This document shows positions 20,728 to 30,266 of a stretch of DNA of 64,000 nt, one piece after another (the first letter of the stretch is position 1; each line of letters starts with the position of its first letter). Position numbers and translations under genes: made by a program. Source of the DNA: Catenibacterium mitsuokai (GTDB lineage: Bacteria; Bacillota_I; Bacilli_A; Erysipelotrichales; Coprobacillaceae); NCBI RefSeq assembly GCF_025148785.1, contig NZ_CP102271.1, forward strand, positions 1,025,569 through 1,089,568, given 5' to 3'. The notes beneath the pieces are model-generated. The model saw nothing but the letters and a program-made list of their open reading frames with translations, was not told where the DNA came from and searched no databases.

Positions 20728-20945
20728 CGAAGTGAAAAGTTGTTTTAAAAAAGTGTATAATATAAATAAGGTTCAGATTACAATATTACACTGACAACAC
20801 AACAAAATGTCAATTACAGATGTCTGCTGAGTACATGCACTGAAATTAGCGATTATGTAATAAACGAAATGTTGGAGTTTTGTAGTTATGAACCCTTTAG
20901 CAATTTTGGTGGCGATTGATAGACAGAACTTAAAAAGGAGGGCTT

Positions 20946-23900
20946 ATGAAAGGTTCAGAAGCAAAAATGCTTGGATTCATGGAAGGTGCTGACAAGCGTT
21001 ACGTGATTCCGGTATATCAGAGAAAATATAATTGGAAATATGAAAACTGCCAACAGTTATATGATGATTTAAAGAAAATAGTAATTGATGGGAGAGACAG
21101 TCATTTTTTTGGTAGTATCGTTTCTGCTGTTGTACCTAATGGCAGTAAAATAGAATATCATATTATCGATGGACAGCAGAGATTAACAACAATCACATTA
21201 TTACTTTTAGCAATTAGTAATCTTATAGCTCAGGGAAAAGTTAAGACAGATGAAGGCAGACTTGATGAGCAGATAAGAGAGCGTTTCCTAATTTCGCCCT
21301 GGGCTAGTGAAGATGACAAGATTAAGATACGTCCTGTTAAGAGCGACAGGGAAGCACTTGTGAAATTATTTGGTGATGAAGAGGATTATGATTATAGTTC
21401 TAACCTTACAATAAATTATCAGTACTTTTATGATAGGGTGATGAAAGAAGAGGTTCCGGTTGCTGATTTATATACAGCTATTGGTAAGCTTGAAATCATT
21501 AGCATTACATTGGATCAGGGAGATAATGCTCAGCTTATTTTTGAAAGCTTAAACTCTACTGGCCTAGCACTTACTGAGGGTGATAAGATCAGAAATTATG
21601 TATTGATGGGTCTTCCGACTCAGGATCAGACAAAGTACTATGATACATATTGGTCTAAGATTGAAAAGTGCACAGCTAATGATGTGAGTGGATTTGTAAG
21701 AGACTACTTAAGCATTAAGCAGCAAGTTACACCTACTATCAGCAATATATACAGAGCATTCAAGAACTATGCGGAATCTGTATCACTTCCAATTGATACA
21801 CTACTTGCTGATCTACTTCGTTATGCAAGATTCTTTGAGAAGCTTCTTATATGTAAGAGTGGATTAAAAGAGCAAAAATTAGATGACTGTTTGTATCGTT
21901 TGAAGCGTTTAGAGATTGTTGTGACTCGTCCGTTCTTGATGGAAGTATTGAGACTGTATCAAGATGGTAAATTAACTAACAATGATATGTTAAGAATTTT
22001 CTTGATTACAGAGAATTATTTGTTTAGAAGAAATATTTGTGAAGTGCCAACTAATGCATTGAATAAGATTTTCTTGAATTTGAATAAAGAAATCATTCGT
22101 TACGATAATACAGCAGATAATTATGTTTCTAAATTCATTTATGCTTTGCTTTCTAAGAAGGAAAGTGGTCGATTCCCGGATGATGAGGAATTTGGATTAG
22201 CTCTTTCAAAAAAGCAGGTCTATCAGATGCGTGGTAAGTATAAAGCTTATCTTTTTGAGCGTTTCGAAAACTACGGAACCATTGAAACAAAGGATGTTTA
22301 CACACATTTTGATAATAATGTTTATACTATTGAGCATATTATGCCTCAGCATTTAACTCCAGCTTGGAATGAAATCTTAGGTGCGAATGCTGCAGAAATT
22401 CATGCAACTTGGCTTCATCGCTTAGCTAATCTTACTTTAACTGGATATAATCCTAGTTTGAGCAATAATACTTTCATTGAAAAGCGTGATGCCAAAGAAG
22501 GTGGATATAAAGCGAGCGGATTAAAGATGAACCAGAAGATTGCGATGAAGGACACATGGGGATTAGCAGAACTTGAAGAACGTAATAAAGAAATGATGGA
22601 ATTAGCAATGAAAATATGGGCTTATCCAGAGACAGACTTTGTTCCATCAGAGAAAGAGTTTGATTCATGCACTTTAGATGATGAGAACTTTGATCTAACT
22701 GGTAGAGATATTGTTAAGTACAGTTATTTAACAATTGAACAGCCTGTAACAAGCTGGACTGATATGTTTGAGCATGTAGTAAAGTTTCTTCATCATAAGG
22801 ATAAGTCTGTTCTTATGTCGCTTGCATACAGCAATAAGGAAAACACAGACCTTGCTGTATATGTTGCTAATCATGAATCTGATTTGCGTAGTGCAATGAA
22901 GATTGATGATAATTTATATATTGAGAAGAATACAAGCACAACACTTAAGATGTCTATTCTTCGTAGAATTTTTGCGTTGTATGATGCAGACCCAATGGAC
23001 TTAGTTTTCTATCTTAAAGACTTAGAAACTAAAAAATCTTCAGATGTAGGTAGATGCGAAATCAGAAGGCGTTATTGGGAATATGCGCTTCCAATCATTC
23101 AAAAACAACACTTCCTTCGTGGAACTTTCAGTGGATGTAATCCGACAGCATCTAATACTGAGTCTGGATATTTTGGTATCAGTGGTTTCTGCATCAGCTG
23201 CGTTGCGAATTACGATAATGCAAGAGTTGATTTCTATTTGGGTAATGGAGATATCAAGAAGAATAAAGACACTTTCGATATGTTTTATCAGCATAAGAAT
23301 GAAATCGAAAGCAGGCTAGGAATTTCACTTGATTGGGATAGATCAGACAATAGTACAGCGTCTGTGATGAGTTATCATCTTGGTGGTGTGAGTATCACCA
23401 ATGAAGCTGACTGGCCAAGGATGGCTAAGTTCCACGCTGAGTGGAGTGATAAGATTTGTGGTGTTATGCTTGAATATTTACTCAGTGATGAAGAAAAGAG
23501 ACATTATGCAATCGCATCGATTCTCAAAGAATGGGTACAGACAAAGGAAAATACACATCTTGATGCCGTCAAATGCAACAAAACGTATACTCGTTTTACA
23601 ACAGACGGAATGACTGCGATTCTTCCAGATATACCAGATGCACCTAGTGGATGGAATACAGATAATCACTACTTCTATGAAATCATAAATAGAAATGGTA
23701 AGACAACATATATTCAGTTGTCCATCAGTTCAAAGAATATTTCTGATGATTTCAGAGCTATCTGCGATAATATAAACAAATACTATCCAGCTAAAAGGGG
23801 CAAGGAAGATTGGCAGTGGAGACTTCCATTTAAGACTTCAACCATTGAACTTGATGAAGAATTAGATAAGGATGTTATTTTTGCTAAGCTTAATGCTTGT

Positions 23901-23954
23901 ATGCAGGAGATTCTTGTGTTTGAAGCAGACTTGGCAAATAAACTTAGTCAATAA
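20946..23954 (+). CDS. GmrSD-type restriction protein (DUF262-DUF1524 with extra C-terminal domain)
   Basis: A 1002-residue single-chain protein. The N-terminal DUF262 domain contains YVIPVYQRKYNW and DGQQRLTT (residues 75-82), the ParB-like nucleotide/DNA-handling motif; DUF1524 follows with the HNH-type site EHIMPQHL (about 463-470) and HRLANLTLTGYN with its Asn. A third region at about 690-860 (RRRYWEYALPIIQ ... WDRSDNST) resembles DUF4268. GmrS/GmrD proteins are type IV restriction enzymes cleaving modified phage DNA. AGGAGG lies 5 bases before the ATG. The IS30 element sits just upstream and may have changed its promoter. Confidence 0.85.
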   Translation: MKGSEAKMLGFMEGADKRYVIPVYQRKYNWKYENCQQLYDDLKKIVIDGRDSHFFGSIVSAVVPNGSKIEYHIIDGQQRLTTITLLLLAISNLIAQGKVKTDEGRLDEQIRERFLISPWASEDDKIKIRPVKSDREALVKLFGDEEDYDYSSNLTINYQYFYDRVMKEEVPVADLYTAIGKLEIISITLDQGDNAQLIFESLNSTGLALTEGDKIRNYVLMGLPTQDQTKYYDTYWSKIEKCTANDVSGFVRDYLSIKQQVTPTISNIYRAFKNYAESVSLPIDTLLADLLRYARFFEKLLICKSGLKEQKLDDCLYRLKRLEIVVTRPFLMEVLRLYQDGKLTNNDMLRIFLITENYLFRRNICEVPTNALNKIFLNLNKEIIRYDNTADNYVSKFIYALLSKKESGRFPDDEEFGLALSKKQVYQMRGKYKAYLFERFENYGTIETKDVYTHFDNNVYTIEHIMPQHLTPAWNEILGANAAEIHATWLHRLANLTLTGYNPSLSNNTFIEKRDAKEGGYKASGLKMNQKIAMKDTWGLAELEERNKEMMELAMKIWAYPETDFVPSEKEFDSCTLDDENFDLTGRDIVKYSYLTIEQPVTSWTDMFEHVVKFLHHKDKSVLMSLAYSNKENTDLAVYVANHESDLRSAMKIDDNLYIEKNTSTTLKMSILRRIFALYDADPMDLVFYLKDLETKKSSDVGRCEIRRRYWEYALPIIQKQHFLRGTFSGCNPTASNTESGYFGISGFCISCVANYDNARVDFYLGNGDIKKNKDTFDMFYQHKNEIESRLGISLDWDRSDNSTASVMSYHLGGVSITNEADWPRMAKFHAEWSDKICGVMLEYLLSDEEKRHYAIASILKEWVQTKENTHLDAVKCNKTYTRFTTDGMTAILPDIPDAPSGWNTDNHYFYEIINRNGKTTYIQLSISSKNISDDFRAICDNINKYYPAKRGKEDWQWRLPFKTSTIELDEELDKDVIFAKLNACMQEILVFEADLANKLSQ

Positions 23955-24031
23955 GTATAAGAATTAAGATTGAAATGACACTCTTTATCTAAAGCTGCGA
24001 CTAAAAATCTCATCCTTATAACAATGAATAG

Positions 24032-24085
24032 ACCCTGTATTAAGGATAGGTTACTGTATCATGTTCCTCTTTACAGGGTTTTTAA
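24032..24085 (+). terminator. probable terminator after the restriction gene
   Basis: ACCCTGTA (24032-24039) pairs with TACAGGGT (24072-24079) across a long loop and is followed by TTTTAATATTTTTAA. Confidence 0.5.
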
Positions 24086-24152
24086 TATTTTTAATATTGA
24101 ATGATAAACAGAGTAGTATTAAAATTTATATATGAAAGCGAGGAGATAACCA

Positions 24153-24731
24153 ATGAGTAGAAGAGCTAATAGAATACCTGTCGTTCTTGACACAGGTAAT
24201 GTAAAAGAACTATCTCAAGAAGATATCAAGATGATCTTAAGAGCTGCTGATATGTGTATTATGAAAGCAGGAAGAAATATGCTTGCTAAGATATTAAAAG
24301 GTTCTAAGGATAAGAAGGTACTAGAACTTAAACTAAATGAATGTCCTGCTTATGGCTATTATCATGATATGAAATTAGCTGATATCATGCATTATATTGA
24401 TTGGATGATTGATGAAAATTATCTTCAAATTAAATATGAAGGGCGTCTTCCATTATTGGTATTTTCTGATCAAGGCTGGGAGATAGAGAAAGAAACATAT
24501 GCTCAGGAATTGTATCAGCAGTTCTGTTTAGATGTAAAAGAAAATAATCCTCGTGTCATTCATAAACTGATCAAAGTAAATAGAAAGGTTATTTTACGTA
24601 TACTTGATATTATTGAGGAAGAAGGCAATAAGGAATTTATTCCTTGTTTAGAAGCTTATAAAAAAATAGAAACAAAGAGAATTGGTAGACGTATTATTGA
24701 AGTAGAGAAGACAATTAAAGATAAAGTGTAG
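24153..24731 (+). CDS. RQC-minor-1-like DNA-binding protein
   Basis: 192 residues. The layout (MSRRANRIPVVLDTGNVKEL, then ILRAADMCIMKAGRNMLAKI, LKGSKDKKVLEL, YGYYHDMKLADIMHYIDWMI and RLPLLVFSDQGWEIE) resembles stand-alone RQC-type winged-helix proteins known as RQC-minor-1, which are often next to defence or helicase genes. There is no enzymatic motif. It has GCGAGGAG upstream and its own transcription unit after the terminator. Its function is unknown; a nucleic-acid sensing or regulatory role is inferred. Confidence 0.6.
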   Translation: MSRRANRIPVVLDTGNVKELSQEDIKMILRAADMCIMKAGRNMLAKILKGSKDKKVLELKLNECPAYGYYHDMKLADIMHYIDWMIDENYLQIKYEGRLPLLVFSDQGWEIEKETYAQELYQQFCLDVKENNPRVIHKLIKVNRKVILRILDIIEEEGNKEFIPCLEAYKKIETKRIGRRIIEVEKTIKDKV

Positions 24732-24743
24732 GAGTCATCATAA

Positions 24744-25196
24744 ATGGTGGCTTTTTTCTTATATAAGAATACATTATGTAATGTGTGCAAGATTAAAATG
24801 CAAGAACAAGAAATAACTAGTGATGAAATCTATGAAAATAGCAGTATTGTTGATTTTACAATTACTGGATATAAGAATGATGAGAACCATTTTATTCTAC
24901 AGAGGAATTGTTTATATCTGCAAAAACCAAGAAACGCACTCTGCTGGCAGACAAGATTACTGGCGACAATATCTACAAGGCACTCATTTTTTGATAAGCT
25001 GTATGTCAAAATGAACGAAGCTGAGAAACGAGAGTTTCTGTCACAGTTAGTAGATAATGTACAGATTTACGAAGAACGCAAAGAGAGTGGTCCGTGGCTG
25101 AAAACCATAGAATTTAAGTTGCTGATTATAAAAAAGTTTACACTAAGTTTGGAAAACGATACACAAAATGAAAATATCTTGTTGTTGAGTAAGTAG
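24744..25196 (+). pseudogene. serine recombinase C-terminal remnant
   Basis: The 150-residue frame has an unremarkable N-terminal half but from about residue 80 reads FFDKLYVKMNEAEKREFLSQ followed by LVDNVQIYEERKESGPWLKT and IEFKLL, the pattern at the end of the zinc/coiled-coil region of large serine recombinases. The catalytic N-terminal domain (Ser, about 130 residues) and the zinc domain are missing, so it cannot be active. The last codons ENILLLSK overlap the repeat shared with rlmD. It is probably the leftover integrase of the island, fused at its right attachment site. Confidence 0.6.
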
Positions 25197-25199
25197 TAT
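25170..25199 (+). repeat. candidate attachment site, right copy
   Basis: 26 of 30 bases match the 3' end of rlmD (17509-17538), in the same orientation and in the same reading frame, including the stop codon position and three bases beyond it. With the left copy it would bound an island of about 7.7 kb. Confidence 0.5.
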
Positions 25200-25244
25200 A
25201 TATTATTGAAATATTTCTGCTACGTTTCAATAGTAGAGGGGACT

Positions 25245-25273
25245 AGGAGATAGCAAAGCTATCTCCTTTCTTC
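25245..25273 (+). terminator. intrinsic terminator at the right edge of the island
   Basis: AGGAGATAGC / GCTATCTCCT with an AAA loop and TTCTTCT behind it. Confidence 0.8.
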
Positions 25274-25387
25274 TATGCAAATTCATATAGTTATTTTGGA
25301 AGAATCCTCCTTCTTAGTTTTGTGATATACATATTATTTATCTAGACTGTCTGAAAATATCCTTAACAACATGTAACAAAATAGAAA

Positions 25388-25428
25388 TTCATATTTTATG
25401 AATAGAATATCAGATGTTCATTCATGAA
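25388..25428 (+). promoter_or_regulatory. inverted repeats upstream of the sugar symporter
   Basis: Two related palindromes, TTCATATTTTATGAA (25388-25402) and TTCATGAA (25421-25428), lie about 70-100 bases before the symporter gene. They are candidate binding sites for the AraC-type response regulator encoded downstream; nothing else in the sequence proves this. Confidence 0.35.
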
Positions 25429-25495
25429 TAAAAGCGGTATCATTTAGGAGCAGTAAGAGTGATGTACACACAAAGCAAAAAAAGAAGGAGAAAAT

Positions 25496-26866
25496 ATGGA
25501 AAACAACAGTAAAAGTAGTGTCGTTTATCAGGGGAAGATTCCTGGTAGAGTAAAATATTCATTCGCATTTGGTGCATTAGGTAAAGACTTGATTTATGGT
25601 ATGATTGCCACATTCTCAATGATCTATTTCACAGATATCATTAAGGTTGCACCAGCATTCATCGGGACAATGTTCTTCGTTGCAAAGATCTGGGATGCCT
25701 TCAATGATTTATTTATGGGTATGCTTGTAGATAATACAAGAAGCCGTTATGGTAAATTCATTCCTTGGTTAGTAGTAGGAACATTAATTAACGCATTTGT
25801 ATTCGTTATTGTATTCACAGATTTCCATCTTACAGGTGTAAATCTTTGTATCTTCGCTTCAGTTATCTATGTATTATGGGGTATGACTTATACAATCATG
25901 GATATTCCTTATTGGTCAGTTATTCCAAACTTAACTTCTGATCCAGAAGAACGTGAAAAAGTATCAGTACTTCCAAGAATCTTCGCAAGTATTGGTCAGT
26001 CATTAATTATTGCTGGTTTTGGTGTTCAGATTATCAAGGGTCTTGGTGGAAATTATATTGGTTATCATAGATTCGCATTAATCATCGCAGCTACATTCAT
26101 TTTCACTATGGCAGTATGTGTCTTAAACCTTCCTAAAGTTCAGACAAATGATGAAAAAAAGGAAAAGATGAAATTCAGAGACATCTTCACAGTTATTAAG
26201 AAAAATGACCAGTTAAGATGGGCAGTATTATTAATTCTATTATATAACGTTGCTATTCAGGCAATCATGGGTGTTGCCACTTATTATTTTAGTTATGTAT
26301 GTAATAACGCTGGTATGTTATCAGCTTTCATGATCAGTGCTTCAGTTGCTGAAGTTGTTGGTCTTCTTATCTTCCCTAAGGTTACTAAAGCATTATCAAG
26401 AAAGAAAGCATTCTTATTCGCATGTGCATTACCTCCAATTGGTTTAATCTTATTACTTGTTGTTGGTTTTGTTTGTCCTACAAATATCTTGTTAACTGCT
26501 ATTGCAGGTATTATTGTTAAGACTGGTACTGGTCTAGAACTTGGATGTGCAACTGTATTCTTAGCTGATGTTGTAGACTATGGTGAATATGTATTAGGTG
26601 ACAGAAATGAGGGTGTTGTCTTCTCATTACAGACATTAATCGTTAAATTAACAGCCGCCTTCACTTCACTCGCAATTGGTTTCGTACTAGAACTTACTGG
26701 TTATGTTCCAAATGCAGTGCAGTCACTTGCGACACAGAACTCAATTCGTGTATTAATGTGTGTTGTACCAACTATTGGTGTTATCTTAGCTTATATCGTA
26801 TTTAAGAAGAAATATAAGTTAGATGATGAATTCATGAAAAAAGTTGTAGAAAAAATTAATAGTTAA
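25496..26866 (+). CDS. GPH family sugar:cation symporter
   Basis: Secondary transporter of the glycoside-pentoside-hexuronide family (MelB/XynB-like) with 12 predicted membrane segments over 456 residues. Signatures: KYSFAFGALGKDLIYGM at the start, KIWDAFNDLFMGMLVDNTRSRYGKFIPW (cut here after the cation-site DAFND region) and YWSVIPNLTSDPEEREKVS. AAGGAG precedes the ATG. Its substrate is probably a beta- or alpha-glycoside or glycan fragment, but the sequence does not say which. It is the only transporter next to the two-component operon and is likely its target. Confidence 0.85.
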   Translation: MENNSKSSVVYQGKIPGRVKYSFAFGALGKDLIYGMIATFSMIYFTDIIKVAPAFIGTMFFVAKIWDAFNDLFMGMLVDNTRSRYGKFIPWLVVGTLINAFVFVIVFTDFHLTGVNLCIFASVIYVLWGMTYTIMDIPYWSVIPNLTSDPEEREKVSVLPRIFASIGQSLIIAGFGVQIIKGLGGNYIGYHRFALIIAATFIFTMAVCVLNLPKVQTNDEKKEKMKFRDIFTVIKKNDQLRWAVLLILLYNVAIQAIMGVATYYFSYVCNNAGMLSAFMISASVAEVVGLLIFPKVTKALSRKKAFLFACALPPIGLILLLVVGFVCPTNILLTAIAGIIVKTGTGLELGCATVFLADVVDYGEYVLGDRNEGVVFSLQTLIVKLTAAFTSLAIGFVLELTGYVPNAVQSLATQNSIRVLMCVVPTIGVILAYIVFKKKYKLDDEFMKKVVEKINS

Positions 26867-26871
26867 TTCTA

Positions 26872-26916
26872 AAGAACAGGCTGATTTTATAAACTGAAAT
26901 CGGCTTGTTCTTATTT
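26872..26916 (+). terminator. terminator after the symporter
   Basis: AAGAACA with GCTGATTT pairs with AAATCGGC and TGTTCTT in a stem of about 15 pairs with one bulge. The T run is short. Confidence 0.6.
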
Positions 26917-26968
26917 CGCGTATATAATAAAAAGTGTTATGATAATAAAAAAGTAAGGGAGTGTGCAT

Positions 26969-28558
26969 ATGAGAACATTTAGTATTATTCTTGCTGATGA
27001 TGAACAGAATATCCTCTATGGTATGCAGAAGGGAATTAATTGGGAGAAACTGGGATTCATAGTGGCAGGAACAGCACAAAATGGGAAAGAAGTATTAGAA
27101 ATGATGGATGACTTACATCCAGATCTTGTTATTAGTGATATTAAGATGCCCTTTATGGATGGATTAGAGCTTGCTAAGACTATTCATGATAATTATATGA
27201 ATACTAAGGTTATTCTTTTTTCTGGATGGGATGATTTTGAATATGCCAGACTTGCTATCAGCTACGGTGTATCAGAATATTTGATGAAACCTATTGACTA
27301 TGATGAGATGAAAAAACTCCTAGAAAAGATGCATCAAAGTTTAGAGGACGAATATAATGAAAAAATCAACTGGACTCGTTTAGAAAATGCTTATTATAAA
27401 AGTCTTCCACTCTTAAGACAGCAGTTTTTTACACAGATGGTTCTAGGTACGATGGATCAAGAAGAATGTGCACAGCAGATCAAGAATCTTGGACTAGAAC
27501 TTGATGAACAGGAATATTGTATTGTTGCAGTTAAAATACAAAAAGAAAATCATCAGGATGTTTTTAGTGAACTTTCTATTAAAGAAACACTTAAAGAAGC
27601 ATTGGATAAGATTTCTAAGGGATATGAGTTTGGAATAGGGGACAAAGAAATATTCCTCTTAAGTGCGAATAAAAAGCATGAAATAGGAAAAATAACACGT
27701 ACTCTGCAAGAAGCATCAATTATGATTACACGTATTTTTGGTGTTCATATTTCATGCGGAATAAGTGGTACGGGAAATAAAAGAGAAGATATACCTTCAC
27801 TTTATACACAGGCTAAAGATGCTTTAGAATATAATCTGGTACTTCCTGATGAAAGCTATACATACTATAATGACTTAATGCTTCAAGAAGAAGTCGAAAC
27901 AGATTGGAATGCTTATGTAGAACAGATTGGAAAAACAATTACCTATTGTAAAGAAGAAGAACTTAAGAAACAGGTTGAAGAATTGATTAATTTACTTCAT
28001 AAAGCTCATTATAATCTTAATGAATATCAGATGGTGATTATGGAGATATCATTTTCTTTCGCAAGATTATATAAGAAATATCATATTTCTTCTAGTGGAG
28101 AATTTGCTGGATCAAAAAAGATGGCCGTTACTATTCTTGCACTCACTACAGGAGAGGAATTAGATCACTGGCTACTTGATTATTGTCAATTGATTCGCCT
28201 TCTTGTACAGAAAAAACGTATAGATAATAATGTGATACTTGTAGATAATGCTAAGAAGATAGTTCAGGAAAACTTCTCTGATCCAGATTTAAGTGTAGAA
28301 AGTGTTTGTGAGGCATTACATGTCAGTACCTCTCATTTCTCCAAGATATTTAAACAGGAAACAGGTGGGACTTTTATGAATTTTATGACAGGATTACGTA
28401 TAGGAGAAGCAAAAAAACTTTTACTTCAGACAAATTATAAGAGTCTTGTGATTGGTGAAATGGTAGGATATCCAGAACCTAATTATTTTAGCTATGTATT
28501 TAAGAAAAACTGCGGTGTCTCTCCCGCTAAATATAGGAAACTAGAAAATGAAAAATAA
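26969..28558 (+). CDS. YesN-type response regulator with AraC DNA-binding domain
   Basis: Receiver domain at residues 1-120: acidic pair D10-D11, phosphoacceptor D57 in VISDIKMP, and the conserved Lys in YLMKPID. A long linker follows, then two helix-turn-helix motifs of AraC type at the C-terminus (SVESVCEALHVSTSHFSKIF and IGEMVGYPEPNYFSYVFKK). The ATG at 26969 has GGGAG at good spacing; a GTG six bases earlier is less likely. 529 residues. It overlaps the kinase gene by 11 bases. Such regulators typically control sugar uptake genes nearby. Confidence 0.9.
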   Translation: MRTFSIILADDEQNILYGMQKGINWEKLGFIVAGTAQNGKEVLEMMDDLHPDLVISDIKMPFMDGLELAKTIHDNYMNTKVILFSGWDDFEYARLAISYGVSEYLMKPIDYDEMKKLLEKMHQSLEDEYNEKINWTRLENAYYKSLPLLRQQFFTQMVLGTMDQEECAQQIKNLGLELDEQEYCIVAVKIQKENHQDVFSELSIKETLKEALDKISKGYEFGIGDKEIFLLSANKKHEIGKITRTLQEASIMITRIFGVHISCGISGTGNKREDIPSLYTQAKDALEYNLVLPDESYTYYNDLMLQEEVETDWNAYVEQIGKTITYCKEEELKKQVEELINLLHKAHYNLNEYQMVIMEISFSFARLYKKYHISSSGEFAGSKKMAVTILALTTGEELDHWLLDYCQLIRLLVQKKRIDNNVILVDNAKKIVQENFSDPDLSVESVCEALHVSTSHFSKIFKQETGGTFMNFMTGLRIGEAKKLLLQTNYKSLVIGEMVGYPEPNYFSYVFKKNCGVSPAKYRKLENEK

Positions 28559-30266
28559 GAAATTAAGTGTACGTGTTATATTACCTGTTGTTATGTCTGT
28601 TTCCATTGCTGCTTGTATTATCAGCAGTATGATGTTATTTTCTTATCTATTCTCTTCTTATTTTAAAAAAGATGCAGTCGAGAAGATGGATCGACAGACA
28701 ATCTCATTAGCACAAAGTCTAGAAAATGAAGTAAGTGAAATCAATAGTCTTGTGAATGATGTTTATTATCAGAACATTAAGAAATATGATTGTGAAAATG
28801 TTCAGTTTAAAACAGTTATGACTCAGAAAATCTCCAATGAATCAAATAGGATTTATAGTATATCTCTTTATGATATGAATGGGAATAGGGTCTGGAGTTT
28901 TGGAGAATCGTCCGGTGGTTTCGATATTCAACAATCCTGGTTTAAAAATGCGAAAAAGAATACTGAAACCATTCAATATGGTCATCGACACTTGGTGAAA
29001 TCCAATCTATCAGGTTATGTCATGGATATTAGCCGTTATGTAGAATATATTAATGCTGGCAATATAAGATCAGGTATTTTATTGATGCAGTATTATACAG
29101 AGCCTATAGAAGGTATTCTAGATCGTTATCAGAACCAGAAATCAGCTTATTGTTATTTATTGGATGAATCTAATGATTTTTTATATCATCCCTTTGAAAA
29201 ACGTATCGCCTCTGGTTTATATAAAGAAAAAACAGTATCCACTGCATTTAAGAACAACCGTAGTATTCATAATGGAGACTGGCTTGTAGAAAGAAAACAG
29301 ATTGGCTATACGGGATGGAATATTGTGGTAGTGAATTCAATGTCAAATCTATTAGTAGAAAACCGTCGTTTTCATTATATTATCTGGTTTATTCTGCTTT
29401 TAGTAGGAGCTATTTTGATATTGTTTGATGTTCAGGTGTTTAGAAACTTTACCGACCCTGTTTATCAATTACTTGCTACAATGGAAGATTTTGGTAAAGG
29501 TAACTATAATTCTCGTGCAAAAGAAGAAGGAATTGGAGAATTAAAGAGTTTAAGTGCCAATTTTAATATTATGGCAGATAAATTACAGAAGCAGATGGAA
29601 GAAATCCGTCAAAATGAACGTGAAAAACAGAAAATGGAGAAGAAACTACTTCAATCACAGATCAACCCTCATTTCTTATATAACACGCTTGATTCTATAA
29701 TATGGATGATTAGAAGTGAAGAATATGAAGGAGCAGGTGAAATGGTTTCATCTCTTGCTAAGTTCTTCCGTATCTCCTTAAGTCAGGGAAAGGATATGAT
29801 ACCCTTAGGTAAAGAACTTGAACACGCAACAAGTTATTTAAAGATTCAGAATATCCGTTTTAAAGATAAATTTGACTTTAAGGTAGAAGCAGATCCTAAA
29901 CTAATGAAATATCTCATTCCTAAGCTTTCTATTCAGCCCTTATTAGAGAATGCGATTTATCATGGAATGGAAGGCATGTATGAGGATGGGGAGATTATTA
30001 TCAGTGTTTATGAGGAAGAGGATACTATCAAGATTGATGTGGCAGATAATGGTCTTGGTATGACAGAAGATAAACTTGAGTATATTATGCATCATCAGGT
30101 TGTTTCTAGTAAACGTGGATCAGGTATAGGTGTGCGAAACGTTCATGAAAGAATTCAGCTTATTTATGGTAAACAATATGGTATTACTATTACAAGTGAA
30201 TTAGACGAAGGAACAACTGCCACTATTACTATCCCTAAAATGGAGGAAGCAGATGAAACAGAATAA
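28548..30266 (+). CDS. YesM-type membrane sensor histidine kinase
   Basis: 572 residues: a first membrane helix near residues 10-35, a large extracellular sensor domain to about 275, a second helix (YIIWFILLLVGAILILFDVQ), a HAMP-like segment, then the histidine kinase domain with H375 in QINPHFLYNTLDS and an ATPase domain (IQPLLENAIYHGM, VADNGLGM, GIGVRNVHERI). It phosphorylates the response regulator encoded just before it. The extracellular part resembles dCache-type sensors of this family. It overlaps both neighbours and so belongs to one translation-coupled operon. Confidence 0.92.
   Translation: MKNKKLSVRVILPVVMSVSIAACIISSMMLFSYLFSSYFKKDAVEKMDRQTISLAQSLENEVSEINSLVNDVYYQNIKKYDCENVQFKTVMTQKISNESNRIYSISLYDMNGNRVWSFGESSGGFDIQQSWFKNAKKNTETIQYGHRHLVKSNLSGYVMDISRYVEYINAGNIRSGILLMQYYTEPIEGILDRYQNQKSAYCYLLDESNDFLYHPFEKRIASGLYKEKTVSTAFKNNRSIHNGDWLVERKQIGYTGWNIVVVNSMSNLLVENRRFHYIIWFILLLVGAILILFDVQVFRNFTDPVYQLLATMEDFGKGNYNSRAKEEGIGELKSLSANFNIMADKLQKQMEEIRQNEREKQKMEKKLLQSQINPHFLYNTLDSIIWMIRSEEYEGAGEMVSSLAKFFRISLSQGKDMIPLGKELEHATSYLKIQNIRFKDKFDFKVEADPKLMKYLIPKLSIQPLLENAIYHGMEGMYEDGEIIISVYEEEDTIKIDVADNGLGMTEDKLEYIMHHQVVSSKRGSGIGVRNVHERIQLIYGKQYGITITSELDEGTTATITIPKMEEADETE

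Noticed and set aside
23040-23669. Extra frames on both strands within the restriction gene
   Set aside because: They are shadows of the 1002-residue protein, which has a continuous domain pattern across this part.
24744-25196. An intact small gene of unknown function
   Set aside because: Its first half has no plausible domain and its second half is a clear recombinase tail; a remnant fits better.
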